The translations under genes were made by a program, and so were the position numbers. From the NCBI GenBank assembly GCA_963718745.1, contig OY970370.1, positions 1-64,000 on the forward strand: DNA of 64,000 bases, in the 5' to 3' direction. The DNA comes from Fermentibacter sp963718745 [NCBI: Candidatus Fermentibacterota bacterium] (GTDB lineage: Bacteria > Fermentibacterota > Fermentibacteria > Fermentibacterales). The notes beneath the pieces were generated by a model, which had not been told where the DNA came from, did no database searches, and worked only from the letters and a program-made list of their open reading frames with translations. Shown piece by piece: positions 35,085 to 43,837 of this stretch (position 1 is the first letter of the stretch; each line of letters begins with the position of its first letter).

Positions 35085-36968
35085 ATGCCTGACATCGGAT
35101 TCGGAAAGAAGCTGAGGTACTGGTTCGACAACATGACCTCGCGGGGCACCGCTGCGATGATAGTGATGCTCTTCGCGACGACTCTCGTGCTCGTCCTGAT
35201 CGTGGCCGCCTTCGTCAAGACAACGGGGGTCGACCCGGAGCAGCGCGATTTCGTGAAGATCGCCTGGGCCGGACTCATGAGGACCCTGGATCCCGGGACC
35301 ATGGGCGGTGACGAGGGCAGGACTCCGTTCCTCCTCGCGATGCTCACTGCTACAATCGGCGGTATATTTGTGGTGGGCACTCTGATAGGCATCATCACGA
35401 ACGGTATCGATACCAAGCTGGAGCAGCTGCGCAAGGGCCGCACCTTCGTCGCCGAGTCGGGTCATACGATCATCCTCGGCTGGTCGACGCAGATCTTCAC
35501 GATAATCGGCGAGCTGGTCGAGGCCAACTCCAGCCTCAAGCACGCCTGCGTCGCCGTGCTGGCCGAGAAGGACAAGGTGGAGATGGAGGACGAGATCCGT
35601 TCGAGGATCCCTGACACCAAGACCACCCGCGTTGTCTGCAGGACAGGCTGCCCCATCGAACTCGTGGATCTCGAGATAGTCAACCACAGGGACGCCCGGG
35701 CCATCGTCGTGCTTCCCCCCGAGGGCGAGAACCCCGACTCGAGCGTGATCAAGAGCGTTCTCGCACTGGTCAACAACCCTTCGAGACGCAGGGAGCCCTA
35801 TCACATAGTCGGCGTGCTCCGCGATCCCGAGAACCTCACCGTGGCCGAGATGGTCGGCGGAGACGAGGTCCAGCTGATCCTGGCGGGCGACATGATCGCT
35901 CGCATCTCGGCGCAGACCTGCAGGCAGTCAGGTCTGTCGGTGGTCTATACCGAGCTCCTGGATTTCGGCGGAGACGAGATATACTTCAAGCCCGAACCAT
36001 CTCTCGCCGGGAAGACCTACCGGGAGGCGCTGCACGCCTACGAGGACTCCTGCCTCATCGGCCTCAGGAACTCCGATGGATCGGTGCTGCTCAATCCTCC
36101 GATGGATACTCTTGTGCAGAGGGATGGAATGGTTGTCGTCATCTCCGAGGACGACGACACAATCAGGCTCTCGGGCAGTCCCGCCCCGAAGATCGCGGAT
36201 GGTTCGGTCGTCCAGGCCGGACTCCCGCCTGTGAAGCACGAGCGGACGCTGATCCTCGGCTGGAACAGGCGGGTGCCGATCATAGCGAGGGAGCTGGACG
36301 GCTATGTCGCCCCGGGGTCGGAACTCGTCATCGTGGTCGATCCCGAGTTCGAGATCGACGAGAGCCAGCTCGAGATGGAGTACATCAACTCGAAGGTGTC
36401 GCTCGAGAAGGGTGTCACGACGGACAGGACGCTGCTGGACTCCCTTGCGCTCGCGACCTACGACCACGTGATCATCCAGAGCTATTCCGACCTTCTCGAA
36501 CCCCAGCAGGCAGATGCGAGAACCCTGATCACCCTGCTGCACCTCAGGAACATCAGGGAGAAGTCAGGATTCTCGTTCTCCATAGTCAGCGAGATGATGG
36601 ACGACAGGAACCGGGCGCTCGCAGAGGTCACCCATGCGGACGACTTCATAGTGAGCGACAAGCTGATAAGCCTGATGCTCGCACAGGTGGCAGAGAACCG
36701 CGAACTCAAGGCGGTCTTCAGGGATCTGTTCGATCCGGACGGCTCGGAGGTCTACATCAGACCTGCAGGACACTACGTCCGCACCGGCATTCCGGTTGAC
36801 TTCCACACGGTCCTCGCCTCCGCGGCCTCCAGGGGGGAGACGGCGATCGGCTACAGGCTGATGTCCGAAGTCGACAAGCCGCAGGGCGGGATCGTCGTCA
36901 ATCCCGTCAAGTCGGAGACCGTCGTCTTCTCCGACTGTGACAGGGTGATCGTCCTGGCGGAGGACTGA
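35085..36968 (+). CDS. CASTOR/POLLUX-like ion channel with twin RCK/TrkA-N domains
   Basis: 627 aa. Two membrane segments ('MIVMLFATTLVLVLIVAAFV' at about 25-44 and 'LTATIGGIFVVGTLIGIIT' at about 87-105) flank a pore loop. They are followed by 'GHTIILGWSTQIFTIIGEL' (first RCK nucleotide fold) and 'ERTLILGWNRRVPIIARELD' (second). The 'VVLPPEGENPDSSVIKSVLAL' region is diagnostic of the CASTOR/POLLUX/DMI1 family. Bacterial members are cation channels, probably for Ca2+ or K+, gated by nucleotides or ions. Length matches the family. It is followed after 7 nt by a hybrid kinase. Confidence 0.85.
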   Translation: MPDIGFGKKLRYWFDNMTSRGTAAMIVMLFATTLVLVLIVAAFVKTTGVDPEQRDFVKIAWAGLMRTLDPGTMGGDEGRTPFLLAMLTATIGGIFVVGTLIGIITNGIDTKLEQLRKGRTFVAESGHTIILGWSTQIFTIIGELVEANSSLKHACVAVLAEKDKVEMEDEIRSRIPDTKTTRVVCRTGCPIELVDLEIVNHRDARAIVVLPPEGENPDSSVIKSVLALVNNPSRRREPYHIVGVLRDPENLTVAEMVGGDEVQLILAGDMIARISAQTCRQSGLSVVYTELLDFGGDEIYFKPEPSLAGKTYREALHAYEDSCLIGLRNSDGSVLLNPPMDTLVQRDGMVVVISEDDDTIRLSGSPAPKIADGSVVQAGLPPVKHERTLILGWNRRVPIIARELDGYVAPGSELVIVVDPEFEIDESQLEMEYINSKVSLEKGVTTDRTLLDSLALATYDHVIIQSYSDLLEPQQADARTLITLLHLRNIREKSGFSFSIVSEMMDDRNRALAEVTHADDFIVSDKLISLMLAQVAENRELKAVFRDLFDPDGSEVYIRPAGHYVRTGIPVDFHTVLASAASRGETAIGYRLMSEVDKPQGGIVVNPVKSETVVFSDCDRVIVLAED

Positions 36969-36975
36969 CGCAAAG

Positions 36976-39312
36976 GTGCACGACGAGACGACTCAGGGCA
37001 GATCGGTAGATCCGCGGATCCTGGAAGCCGTCTTCGATGCCGTCGGTGAAGCGATCATGATCGTGGACTGCTCGGGAGCCGTGGTTCACATGAACCGTTC
37101 CGCCGCGGCGATCACGGGAGTGACGCCTGCCGCATCGGCCGGCAGGCCGCTGGGGGAGATCCTCCGCCTGAAGGATCCGGATACCGGTGCCGACTCGGCG
37201 CCTCCCGCACCCTCGTCCTCCGAGGGAAGTGCGCCCTCCGTCGGAGGGCGGCGCCTGGTCGTATCCAGCACGGGATCCGAGAGGCTGGTCTCGGTCACGT
37301 CGAAGCTGCTGCCTGCGGGTGAAGACGGTCTGTCTGGAATTGCCTACTGCATTTCGGACGAGACGTGGAGGCGGGTCGCCGAGGACTCGATGAGGAACAG
37401 CAACAGGCTGTTCAACGGTATAGTAGAGAACAGTTTCGACGCCATATACATCCTCCGCGGACGCCGTTACGAATACGTCAACGCTAGCTTCTGCTCCATC
37501 ACGGGCTACTCCTACGGGGAGCTGACCGCGCCCGATTTCGACTACAACGTGCTCCTCACGCCCGGGACAAGGCAGTTCATGGAGGACAGGTTCAACTCCA
37601 GGCTGACCGGCCAGCCGATCAACCCGAGGTACAGGATCGAGGTCAGGAGGAAATCCGGCGAGATCGTCGACGTCGAGGTGGTGACCGTTTTCATAGGCAA
37701 ACCCGGCGAGATTCTCGTGCTCGGGATCATGAGGGACATCACGGAGCGCATCAGGGCCGAGACCGAGGCGCGTGACTCCGAGGAGCTCATGAAGGGGGTG
37801 TTCGCCTCCATGGAGGACACCGTCTTCAAGTTCGACAGCGAAGGCCGGTTCGTCTTCGTGAACTCGCCCAGGATAGAGCTCCTTGTGCCTCCCGCCAGGT
37901 TCATGGGCAGGAGCTATGCCGAGGTCCTGCCCGGGGAGGTCGTCGACCAGATGCGGGAGGCCTTTGCCGCTGCCCGGGAGGGTTCGAGCTCCGAGTTCGA
38001 GTATTCCCTGAAGCTGTGGGGAGGGTCACGCTCCTTCTCCACGCGGCTCTCGCCCGTGCTCCACGACGGTGTGTTCGGGGGCGTGGTCTCGATAGTGCGC
38101 GACATCACGGAACTCAAGCGAGCGGAGGCAGAGCAGAAGGCTCTGGAGGAGCAGCTCCAGAGGACTCAGCTCTACGAAAGCCTGGGCACGCTTGCAGGCG
38201 GCATCGCACACGACTTCAACAACATCCTGATGGGCATCCTGGGCAACACCGACACCATCATGGAGGAGATCGAGGGTCCGGAATCATCGAAGGCTCTCCT
38301 GGCTGAAATCGACGCCTCATCCAGGAAGGCAGCCGATCTCTGCCGTCAGATGCTCACCTATGCAGGCAGGGGGACTTCCAGCAAGGAACCCCTGGACGTG
38401 AGCGAACTCATCCGCGGGATGAGCGATCTTCTCTCCGTCGACAAGCCTTTCTCCGCATCGCTCGAGATCTCACCCGGCGGTGATCTGCCACGAGTGGAGG
38501 GGGATCCTACACAGATCGGCCAGATCGTCCTGAATCTTGTCCAGAACGCATTCGAAGCATTGCCGGGCGGTTCCGGCGCAGTATCGGTCAGGACGTATGC
38601 GATGCATCCCGACCCCGGGAGCCCGAAGGGCTTCGTCCTTTCCGACCAGCTGCTCCCGGGCGAGTACGTGGTCATAGAAGTGGCCGACGACGGCGAGGGG
38701 ATGGGTCCCACTCAGAAGGACAGGATCTTCAATCCGTTCTTTTCGACGAAGGGACCCGGCAGGGGTCTCGGCCTGGCCGCGGTTCTGGGAATTGCACGGG
38801 GCCATGGCGGGGCTGTGAGGATCTACAGCGAGGCCGGCAACGGGACGACCGTGAACGTACTCCTGCCCGCGATATCCGATCCATCGCGCAGGAAGGGCGG
38901 GGAGGAGCCCCGTGCCATTCCCGTGCGGGCCGGCACCGGACGGATCCTGGTGGTCGATGACGAGGAGATTGTGCGCAACGTACTGGAGAGGATGCTGCTG
39001 AAGATAGGCTACACAGTCCTCACCGTCTCCTCGGGAATGGAGGCGGTGAGCGTCTTCCGGAGGAGCCACGGGGACTTCGACGCCGTCATCCTGGATCTGG
39101 CCATGCCGGGGATGGACGGCCACGAGGTGATGGAGTTCCTCAGGGGGATGGACCCGGAAGTCAGGGTGATCATCGCGAGCGGCTTCAGCAGGCAGCAGGT
39201 CGAGGAGAAGCTGGGCTCGAGGACGCCCGACGGGGTCATGCAGAAACCATTCAGACTGGACAAGCTCCTGGAGATACTGGGATCACCGCCCGGGAAGCCC
39301 GATCAGGCCTGA
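36976..39312 (+). CDS. Multi-PAS hybrid histidine kinase with receiver domain
   Basis: 778 aa, GTG start 7 nt after the channel gene. Three PAS domains (about residues 15-135, 135-265 and 265-395) precede a HisKA 'LAGGIAHDFNNILMGILGN' (His412). The ATPase has 'NLVQNAFEALPGG', 'VADDGEGMGP' and 'GRGLGLAAVLGI'. A receiver 'ILVVDDEEIVRNVLE' has Asp707 in 'VILDLAMPGMDG'. There are no membrane segments. The close spacing suggests co-transcription with the channel, which would link ion flux to phospho-signalling (inference). The 3' end overlaps the convergent ABC permease by 10 nt. Confidence 0.9.
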   Translation: MHDETTQGRSVDPRILEAVFDAVGEAIMIVDCSGAVVHMNRSAAAITGVTPAASAGRPLGEILRLKDPDTGADSAPPAPSSSEGSAPSVGGRRLVVSSTGSERLVSVTSKLLPAGEDGLSGIAYCISDETWRRVAEDSMRNSNRLFNGIVENSFDAIYILRGRRYEYVNASFCSITGYSYGELTAPDFDYNVLLTPGTRQFMEDRFNSRLTGQPINPRYRIEVRRKSGEIVDVEVVTVFIGKPGEILVLGIMRDITERIRAETEARDSEELMKGVFASMEDTVFKFDSEGRFVFVNSPRIELLVPPARFMGRSYAEVLPGEVVDQMREAFAAAREGSSSEFEYSLKLWGGSRSFSTRLSPVLHDGVFGGVVSIVRDITELKRAEAEQKALEEQLQRTQLYESLGTLAGGIAHDFNNILMGILGNTDTIMEEIEGPESSKALLAEIDASSRKAADLCRQMLTYAGRGTSSKEPLDVSELIRGMSDLLSVDKPFSASLEISPGGDLPRVEGDPTQIGQIVLNLVQNAFEALPGGSGAVSVRTYAMHPDPGSPKGFVLSDQLLPGEYVVIEVADDGEGMGPTQKDRIFNPFFSTKGPGRGLGLAAVLGIARGHGGAVRIYSEAGNGTTVNVLLPAISDPSRRKGGEEPRAIPVRAGTGRILVVDDEEIVRNVLERMLLKIGYTVLTVSSGMEAVSVFRRSHGDFDAVILDLAMPGMDGHEVMEFLRGMDPEVRVIIASGFSRQQVEEKLGSRTPDGVMQKPFRLDKLLEILGSPPGKPDQA

Positions 39313-41264
39313 TCCGCGGTGCTCCTGGCCATGAACACCAGCCCGCCCGCGACGACCGCCAGCGCCAGCAGATGGACGCCGACCGGCAAAGAGGCAAGAT
39401 CGAGGCCCTCCCTTGCCGCCACGAATGCGAAGGCATTCGAGAAGGTGTGCCATATCATCCCCGTGTAGAGAGAACCGGACAGGAGAACGGCCAGGCCGGT
39501 CATGACACCGATGAAGGCCGTGGGCACTATCCTGAAATAGAGGAAGTGGAACATCCCGAAGACGAGCGCCGTCACCAGGAGGGCGCGCACCTGACCGAAA
39601 CCCCTCTTCAGGCCGAGCGATCCCATCAGGACGCCTCTGAACGCAAACTCCTCGACAACTCCGGGAAGGATGCAGAAGAGGAGCAACAATCCGGGTAATC
39701 CCATCCCGGAGGGCATGAGTGCGTCGCTGAAGTCTCCGACAGCCCTGTCAGCCGCGGGAAGGATGCGGGAGACCAGAGAATAGAGGTCGGTCGCCAGGAT
39801 GGTCCCGGCCACCGCGCAGGGGATTGCCATCAGTGCCGGACCTGTTCCGGGAGCCTTCAGCCTGAGAACCGCCCGGGCCGGGAGATGGAAGCGTATGGCA
39901 AGAAACAGGGAAGGGGCGAGGATGATGAGGAATTCGTTGACCAGCAGGGACGTGACGACGCTCGAGATCTTCTCCATCTGGAAAGACGAGATGACGCTGA
40001 CGGCCCAGATGACCCCGAACCACGGGAGAGCCCGCTTTGCGAGGAGCTGCGGGCTCGGTTCGTGATCCTGCGAAGGAGAGAGGATGTCCTCCCTCGAGAG
40101 CGCTCTCGCCGTGGCACGCGCCAGGAGAGCGGCGGCAGCCATCATCGACAGGGAGGAGACGACGAGCCCCGCTACGTCCGTCCTCCCTGCAAGGGCCTCC
40201 CTCACGGCTATCGCCGCGCCTGCCACGGGCAGGATCATGACGGCAGTACCCGCCTCGATCCCCGGGAAGAGCGTCACAAGCGCCGGAACGATCCCCGCGA
40301 GGAGTGCCGGGAACATCTTCAGCTGAGCCTCCTTGAACGAGGCCGAGGAGGCGGAGATGTAGAGGACGAGAGATCCGGCCAGGAGCGACGCCGAGACCAG
40401 GGGGAGCACGAGGATGGGGATAAGGCCGGCCGGAAGGTGGATGCCGCTGACGGAACCCATGTCGAAGAAGCCTAGTCTGGACAGCAGCAATACGTCCGAT
40501 ACCTGTACGAGAACTACGGTCAGGCCCACGGCGCATGCCGCCGCGAGCTTGGCGGACGCGATCCAGGACCGCTCGACGCCGCTTGCGAGGAGGGTCTCGA
40601 GGGACCCCCGCTCCCTCTCGCCTGCGATGCTGTCCAGGGCGGCGACCGAGACTCCGGAGAGCAGGAAGATCATCGCGAAGAACATCGCCATCCGGCCGAC
40701 CCGCGCTCCGGCGGCCGCTCCCGGGGGAGAGGTGTCACGCAGTTCGACAAAGGCGGAGTCGGGCGTCCATGAAGCTCCCCTGACCGCGAGCATGCCCCCG
40801 CGAACGGAGTCCCTCATAACCTCGAGCCGCTGCAGGATGAGCCCTGCTGCCGCCCGTGAACGGTCGAAGTCCTCCCTGAACCGGATGTCCACGGATGGGA
40901 CCGGGCGCCTGCCCATCGAAACCGAGACCACGGCCTGCACCGTTCCGGAATCGAGGAGAGTCCCCGCCTCGATCAGCGAGCCCCTCTCGACCGAGAATCT
41001 TCCAGAGGGATCGGTGATTGCAGCCTCGACAGCGTCCATCACCGGGTCCGGGGCGTTCCCCGTCATGATGACCAGGCAGGAATCCTCGCTCAGTGAACGT
41101 TCGCGGAGTTGCATGACCCAGCTGGATCCGCCCATGAGAAAGGGCATCAGGAGCGCCGGGAGGACTATCGAGACGAAGATGGTTCTCCTGTCGCGGAACA
41201 GCATCCGGAGCTCGTTGCGGAAGAGCTCCGGGAAACCGTTCGCGCCGGTTCCGGGGTCAGTCAC
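39303..41264 (-). CDS. ABC-2 permease fused to CPBP intramembrane protease
   Basis: 653 aa. The N-terminal half (about 1-400) is a NatB-like ABC-2 permease: 'RNELRMLFRDRRTIFVSIVL', a large extracytoplasmic loop and 'AGERERGSLETLLASGVERS', the coupling helix. The C-terminal half (about 430-650) is a CPBP/Abi protease with motif 1 'VVEEFAFRG' (Glu538, Glu539, Arg543), motif 2 'FGMFHFLYFR' and motif 3 'HTFSNAF', all key residues present. It exports a substrate that it may also process. It overlaps the ATPase gene by 8 nt and a second permease lies upstream, so the exporter has two different permease subunits. Confidence 0.85.
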   Translation of the reverse strand: MTDPGTGANGFPELFRNELRMLFRDRRTIFVSIVLPALLMPFLMGGSSWVMQLRERSLSEDSCLVIMTGNAPDPVMDAVEAAITDPSGRFSVERGSLIEAGTLLDSGTVQAVVSVSMGRRPVPSVDIRFREDFDRSRAAAGLILQRLEVMRDSVRGGMLAVRGASWTPDSAFVELRDTSPPGAAAGARVGRMAMFFAMIFLLSGVSVAALDSIAGERERGSLETLLASGVERSWIASAKLAAACAVGLTVVLVQVSDVLLLSRLGFFDMGSVSGIHLPAGLIPILVLPLVSASLLAGSLVLYISASSASFKEAQLKMFPALLAGIVPALVTLFPGIEAGTAVMILPVAGAAIAVREALAGRTDVAGLVVSSLSMMAAAALLARATARALSREDILSPSQDHEPSPQLLAKRALPWFGVIWAVSVISSFQMEKISSVVTSLLVNEFLIILAPSLFLAIRFHLPARAVLRLKAPGTGPALMAIPCAVAGTILATDLYSLVSRILPAADRAVGDFSDALMPSGMGLPGLLLLFCILPGVVEEFAFRGVLMGSLGLKRGFGQVRALLVTALVFGMFHFLYFRIVPTAFIGVMTGLAVLLSGSLYTGMIWHTFSNAFAFVAAREGLDLASLPVGVHLLALAVVAGGLVFMARSTADQA

Positions 41265-42009
41265 CGCGACCCTCCACCAGTTTCACGAACGCATCCTCGA
41301 GGGTCGCCTCCCCTGTGCGCAGCTTCAGCTCCTCGACAGTCCCGCCGGCGAGGATCTCTCCTGCGTGGATGACGGCGATCCTGTCGCAGATGCGCTCCGC
41401 TTCGGCCATTATGTGGGTCGAGAAGACTATCGCATGCCCGCCGCGCCTCAGCGAGTCGATCGTTGACAGCATCTCGTGAGCGTTGAGGACATCCAGTCCC
41501 GCTGCCGGCTCGTCGAATACGAGTACGGGAGGATCGTGGACTATCGCCCTTCCTATGGAGACCTTCTGGCGCATGCCGGTGGAGAGCTTCTCCGTCCTCG
41601 TGTCCGCATAGGAACCGATGGACATCATCGAGATGACCTCCTCCACCCTGTCTCCGACACCCTCCTCCGGGTAGCCGTTCATCCTCGCGAAGAAGGACAG
41701 TGTCTCCCGCGCGGTGAGTCTGGGATAGAGAGCCGTCGAGGAGGACAGGTAGCCGAGCGAACGCCTGGCGGCTCTGGAGTCCGTCCTGACGTCGTGCCCG
41801 TCTATCGACGCTGTTCCGGATGTAGGGGACAGCAGGGTGGCGAGCATCCTGAGCGTCGTGGTCTTTCCCGCGCCGTTCACTCCCAGTATCCCGAGGACTT
41901 CACCCCTCTCGACCCGGAAGCTCACATTGATGACGGCCCGAACAAGACCCCTGGCCTCGTCCTGAAAGGATTTGCATAGCTGGTGCGCCTCAACGGCTGT
42001 TTCCGACAT
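41257..42009 (-). CDS. ABC transporter ATPase (NatA-like)
   Basis: 250 aa. Walker A is 'GVNGAGKTTT', the signature 'LSTGMRQKVSIGRAI' is the NatA-type variant, and Walker B is 'PVLVFDEPAAGLD', followed by the switch 'STHIM'. It lies between two permease genes in an overlapping operon and energises export by them. Similar systems move Na+, lipids or antibiotics; the substrate is unclear. The start at 42009 overlaps the upstream permease by 20 nt. Confidence 0.9.
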   Translation of the reverse strand: MSETAVEAHQLCKSFQDEARGLVRAVINVSFRVERGEVLGILGVNGAGKTTTLRMLATLLSPTSGTASIDGHDVRTDSRAARRSLGYLSSSTALYPRLTARETLSFFARMNGYPEEGVGDRVEEVISMMSIGSYADTRTEKLSTGMRQKVSIGRAIVHDPPVLVFDEPAAGLDVLNAHEMLSTIDSLRRGGHAIVFSTHIMAEAERICDRIAVIHAGEILAGGTVEELKLRTGEATLEDAFVKLVEGRGD

Positions 42010-43249
42010 CCTCCCGGGGCCTCCTTCCGAACAGCATCGACAGCATCCTCCGGGGGTCCGCCGAGGAGTCCCCGGGGAACACCGCCTCCTCCCGCGAGAT
42101 CAACGCAGCGGCCGCCTTGAGGGCGATGCCGCAGACAAGGAGAGTCGAAGCAGCCGAGACGAGCAGCGGAACCGCGCCGATCGTACCGGCAAGGGAGTCC
42201 TTCAGCAGCAGCACGGCGTTCAGGACGGGCACCGCTGCGGTCCGGGCATCGAAGACCAGCCCCGGCATCTGGATGAAGACGAGCGGCATCACCGAGAGCA
42301 GATAGATGGGGGTCACCATGGCCTGACCCTCCTTGAAGGTCCGGGCCATCGATGCCGAGGCGGTCATGCCGGCGGCGAGCACCGCGGAGAGCATCAGGGC
42401 CGCAATGAACGCCATGAGCAGCACTCCTGGCTCGAGAGAAAAGCTGATCTCCTCTCCTGCCTGGCGGAGTATCGGCCCCAGCACGGTGGACACGCATATC
42501 ATCATCGAGGCGGTGTTCAGAGTGCCTGAGATCATCCCTGCTGCGAGCACCGAGAAATACTTTCCCGTGAGGATTTCCACCCTCCCTGCACCGGTCGCGA
42601 GGAGGGTCTCGAGAGTCTTCCGCTCCCGCTCTCCCGCCATCGTGTCCACAGCGGTGTAGTAGCAGCCCATGGAGACCATGACCGCGAAGGTGGCAGGCAG
42701 GAGGAGCCCCAGTATGAATCCTCCCATGTCCCGGCCGCCGGCCTGGTTCGACATCGATATGTCCATGACCTCCCACTCGCCCCTGCTTATCCCGAGGCTG
42801 TCCCTGAAGTCCTCGAAGGCGTTCGCCCTGGCTTTGGACACCGCCGCCAGGAGTGCATCCGCGGCGATCCTGCCGCGCTCCGTCGACAGATCGGCGAGGA
42901 TCAGGCACCCGGACGAGGGACCGCCGGAACCGCTCGATGAAGAGATCTCCGCGTCCCATGCCTGCGGGGCATGCCCGGGTGCGGGATCGCTCCGGACCGG
43001 GAACGGCGCAAGCGAGAAATCGTCCTCTACAGCCGCCATGATCCCCTCGTCCAGACCCTCCCCGACACCGATCCGGAGGGTGATGTCCTCGGAACCCGCC
43101 TCGACCAGAAGGGCCACAGTCACGCCCAGCCAGAGCATCAGCGGGTACAGCAGCAGAGGTATCAGGACGAAATGCGCAACCAGGGTCCTGTCCCTGAAGG
43201 CGACCTTCATCTCGTTGAGGAAGATGATCATGGCGACCGGTCTTATCAT
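41990..43249 (-). CDS. ABC-2 type permease (NatB-like)
   Basis: 419 aa. 'MIIFLNEMKVAFRDRTLVAH' opens the first helix. A large extracytoplasmic domain (about residues 40-170) precedes six helices, with the coupling helix 'MAGERERKTLETLLATGAGR'. It is paralogous to the N-terminal half of the 39303-41264 product but lacks the protease domain. Start codons at 43249 and 43231 are both possible and neither has a strong ribosome binding site. First gene of the exporter operon. Confidence 0.85.
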   Translation of the reverse strand: MIRPVAMIIFLNEMKVAFRDRTLVAHFVLIPLLLYPLMLWLGVTVALLVEAGSEDITLRIGVGEGLDEGIMAAVEDDFSLAPFPVRSDPAPGHAPQAWDAEISSSSGSGGPSSGCLILADLSTERGRIAADALLAAVSKARANAFEDFRDSLGISRGEWEVMDISMSNQAGGRDMGGFILGLLLPATFAVMVSMGCYYTAVDTMAGERERKTLETLLATGAGRVEILTGKYFSVLAAGMISGTLNTASMMICVSTVLGPILRQAGEEISFSLEPGVLLMAFIAALMLSAVLAAGMTASASMARTFKEGQAMVTPIYLLSVMPLVFIQMPGLVFDARTAAVPVLNAVLLLKDSLAGTIGAVPLLVSAASTLLVCGIALKAAAALISREEAVFPGDSSADPRRMLSMLFGRRPREDVGNSR

Positions 43250-43364
43250 GCGGCAAAACTAACCAATCCTCATCCGGCGGACCATCCTGCTTGACCATGA
43301 ACCGCGGATTGGGCATGCTATTCGAGGAACAGACTCCCACCGAAGAAGAAGGGTCTCCATAAGG

Positions 43365-43808
43365 ATGAAGAAGCAGTCCTGTCCGGATCTGGACGCATTC
43401 CTGCCGGATATGAGGGCTTCCAGCAAGTGGGAGGCAATTTCAGAGCTGGTCGCGTCGCTTGGAGCAGCCGGACTCGTGAGTAACCCGGGCATTGCGATCG
43501 AAGACATCGAAACCAGGGAACGGTCTCTCTCCACGGGGCTGACCAGCGGAATCGCCCTGCCCCATGCAAGATCCTCGGCCGTGACCCGACGGTGCTGTGC
43601 TGTAGGCATATCCCGCGGTGGTATAGAATTCGACTGCCTCGACGGCATGCCCGCCCATATCGTGTTCATGGTCCTTTCCACCCATTCCACGTCCGGCCCG
43701 CATCTCGAGTGCCTTGCCGAGATCTCGATCGCACTCTCGGACCAGGACAGACGCCGGAGGATGATCGAAGCCGTCGATCTACAGACGGCGAGGAACGCTC
43801 TCAGGTAA
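43365..43808 (+). CDS. PTS EIIA (PtsN/fructose-type) domain protein
   Basis: 147 aa single domain with 'SGIALPHARSSAV', in which His67 is the phospho-acceptor, and 'DGMPAHIVFMVLS', typical of EIIA-Fru/Ntr. No other PTS sugar components are near. It lies 29 nt before an antiporter, an arrangement known from several phyla in which EIIA senses phosphorylation state and regulates cation transport. AAGG lies about 3 nt before the ATG. Confidence 0.85.
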   Translation: MKKQSCPDLDAFLPDMRASSKWEAISELVASLGAAGLVSNPGIAIEDIETRERSLSTGLTSGIALPHARSSAVTRRCCAVGISRGGIEFDCLDGMPAHIVFMVLSTHSTSGPHLECLAEISIALSDQDRRRRMIEAVDLQTARNALR

Positions 43809-43837
43809 ACCTCCGCTCCGACTGGAGATAGACTCGA

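Noticed and set aside
34014-35804. Long minus-strand open frame of 596 codons
   Set aside because: It lies opposite the channel and membrane-protein genes, has a composition typical of GC-rich shadow frames and no motifs.
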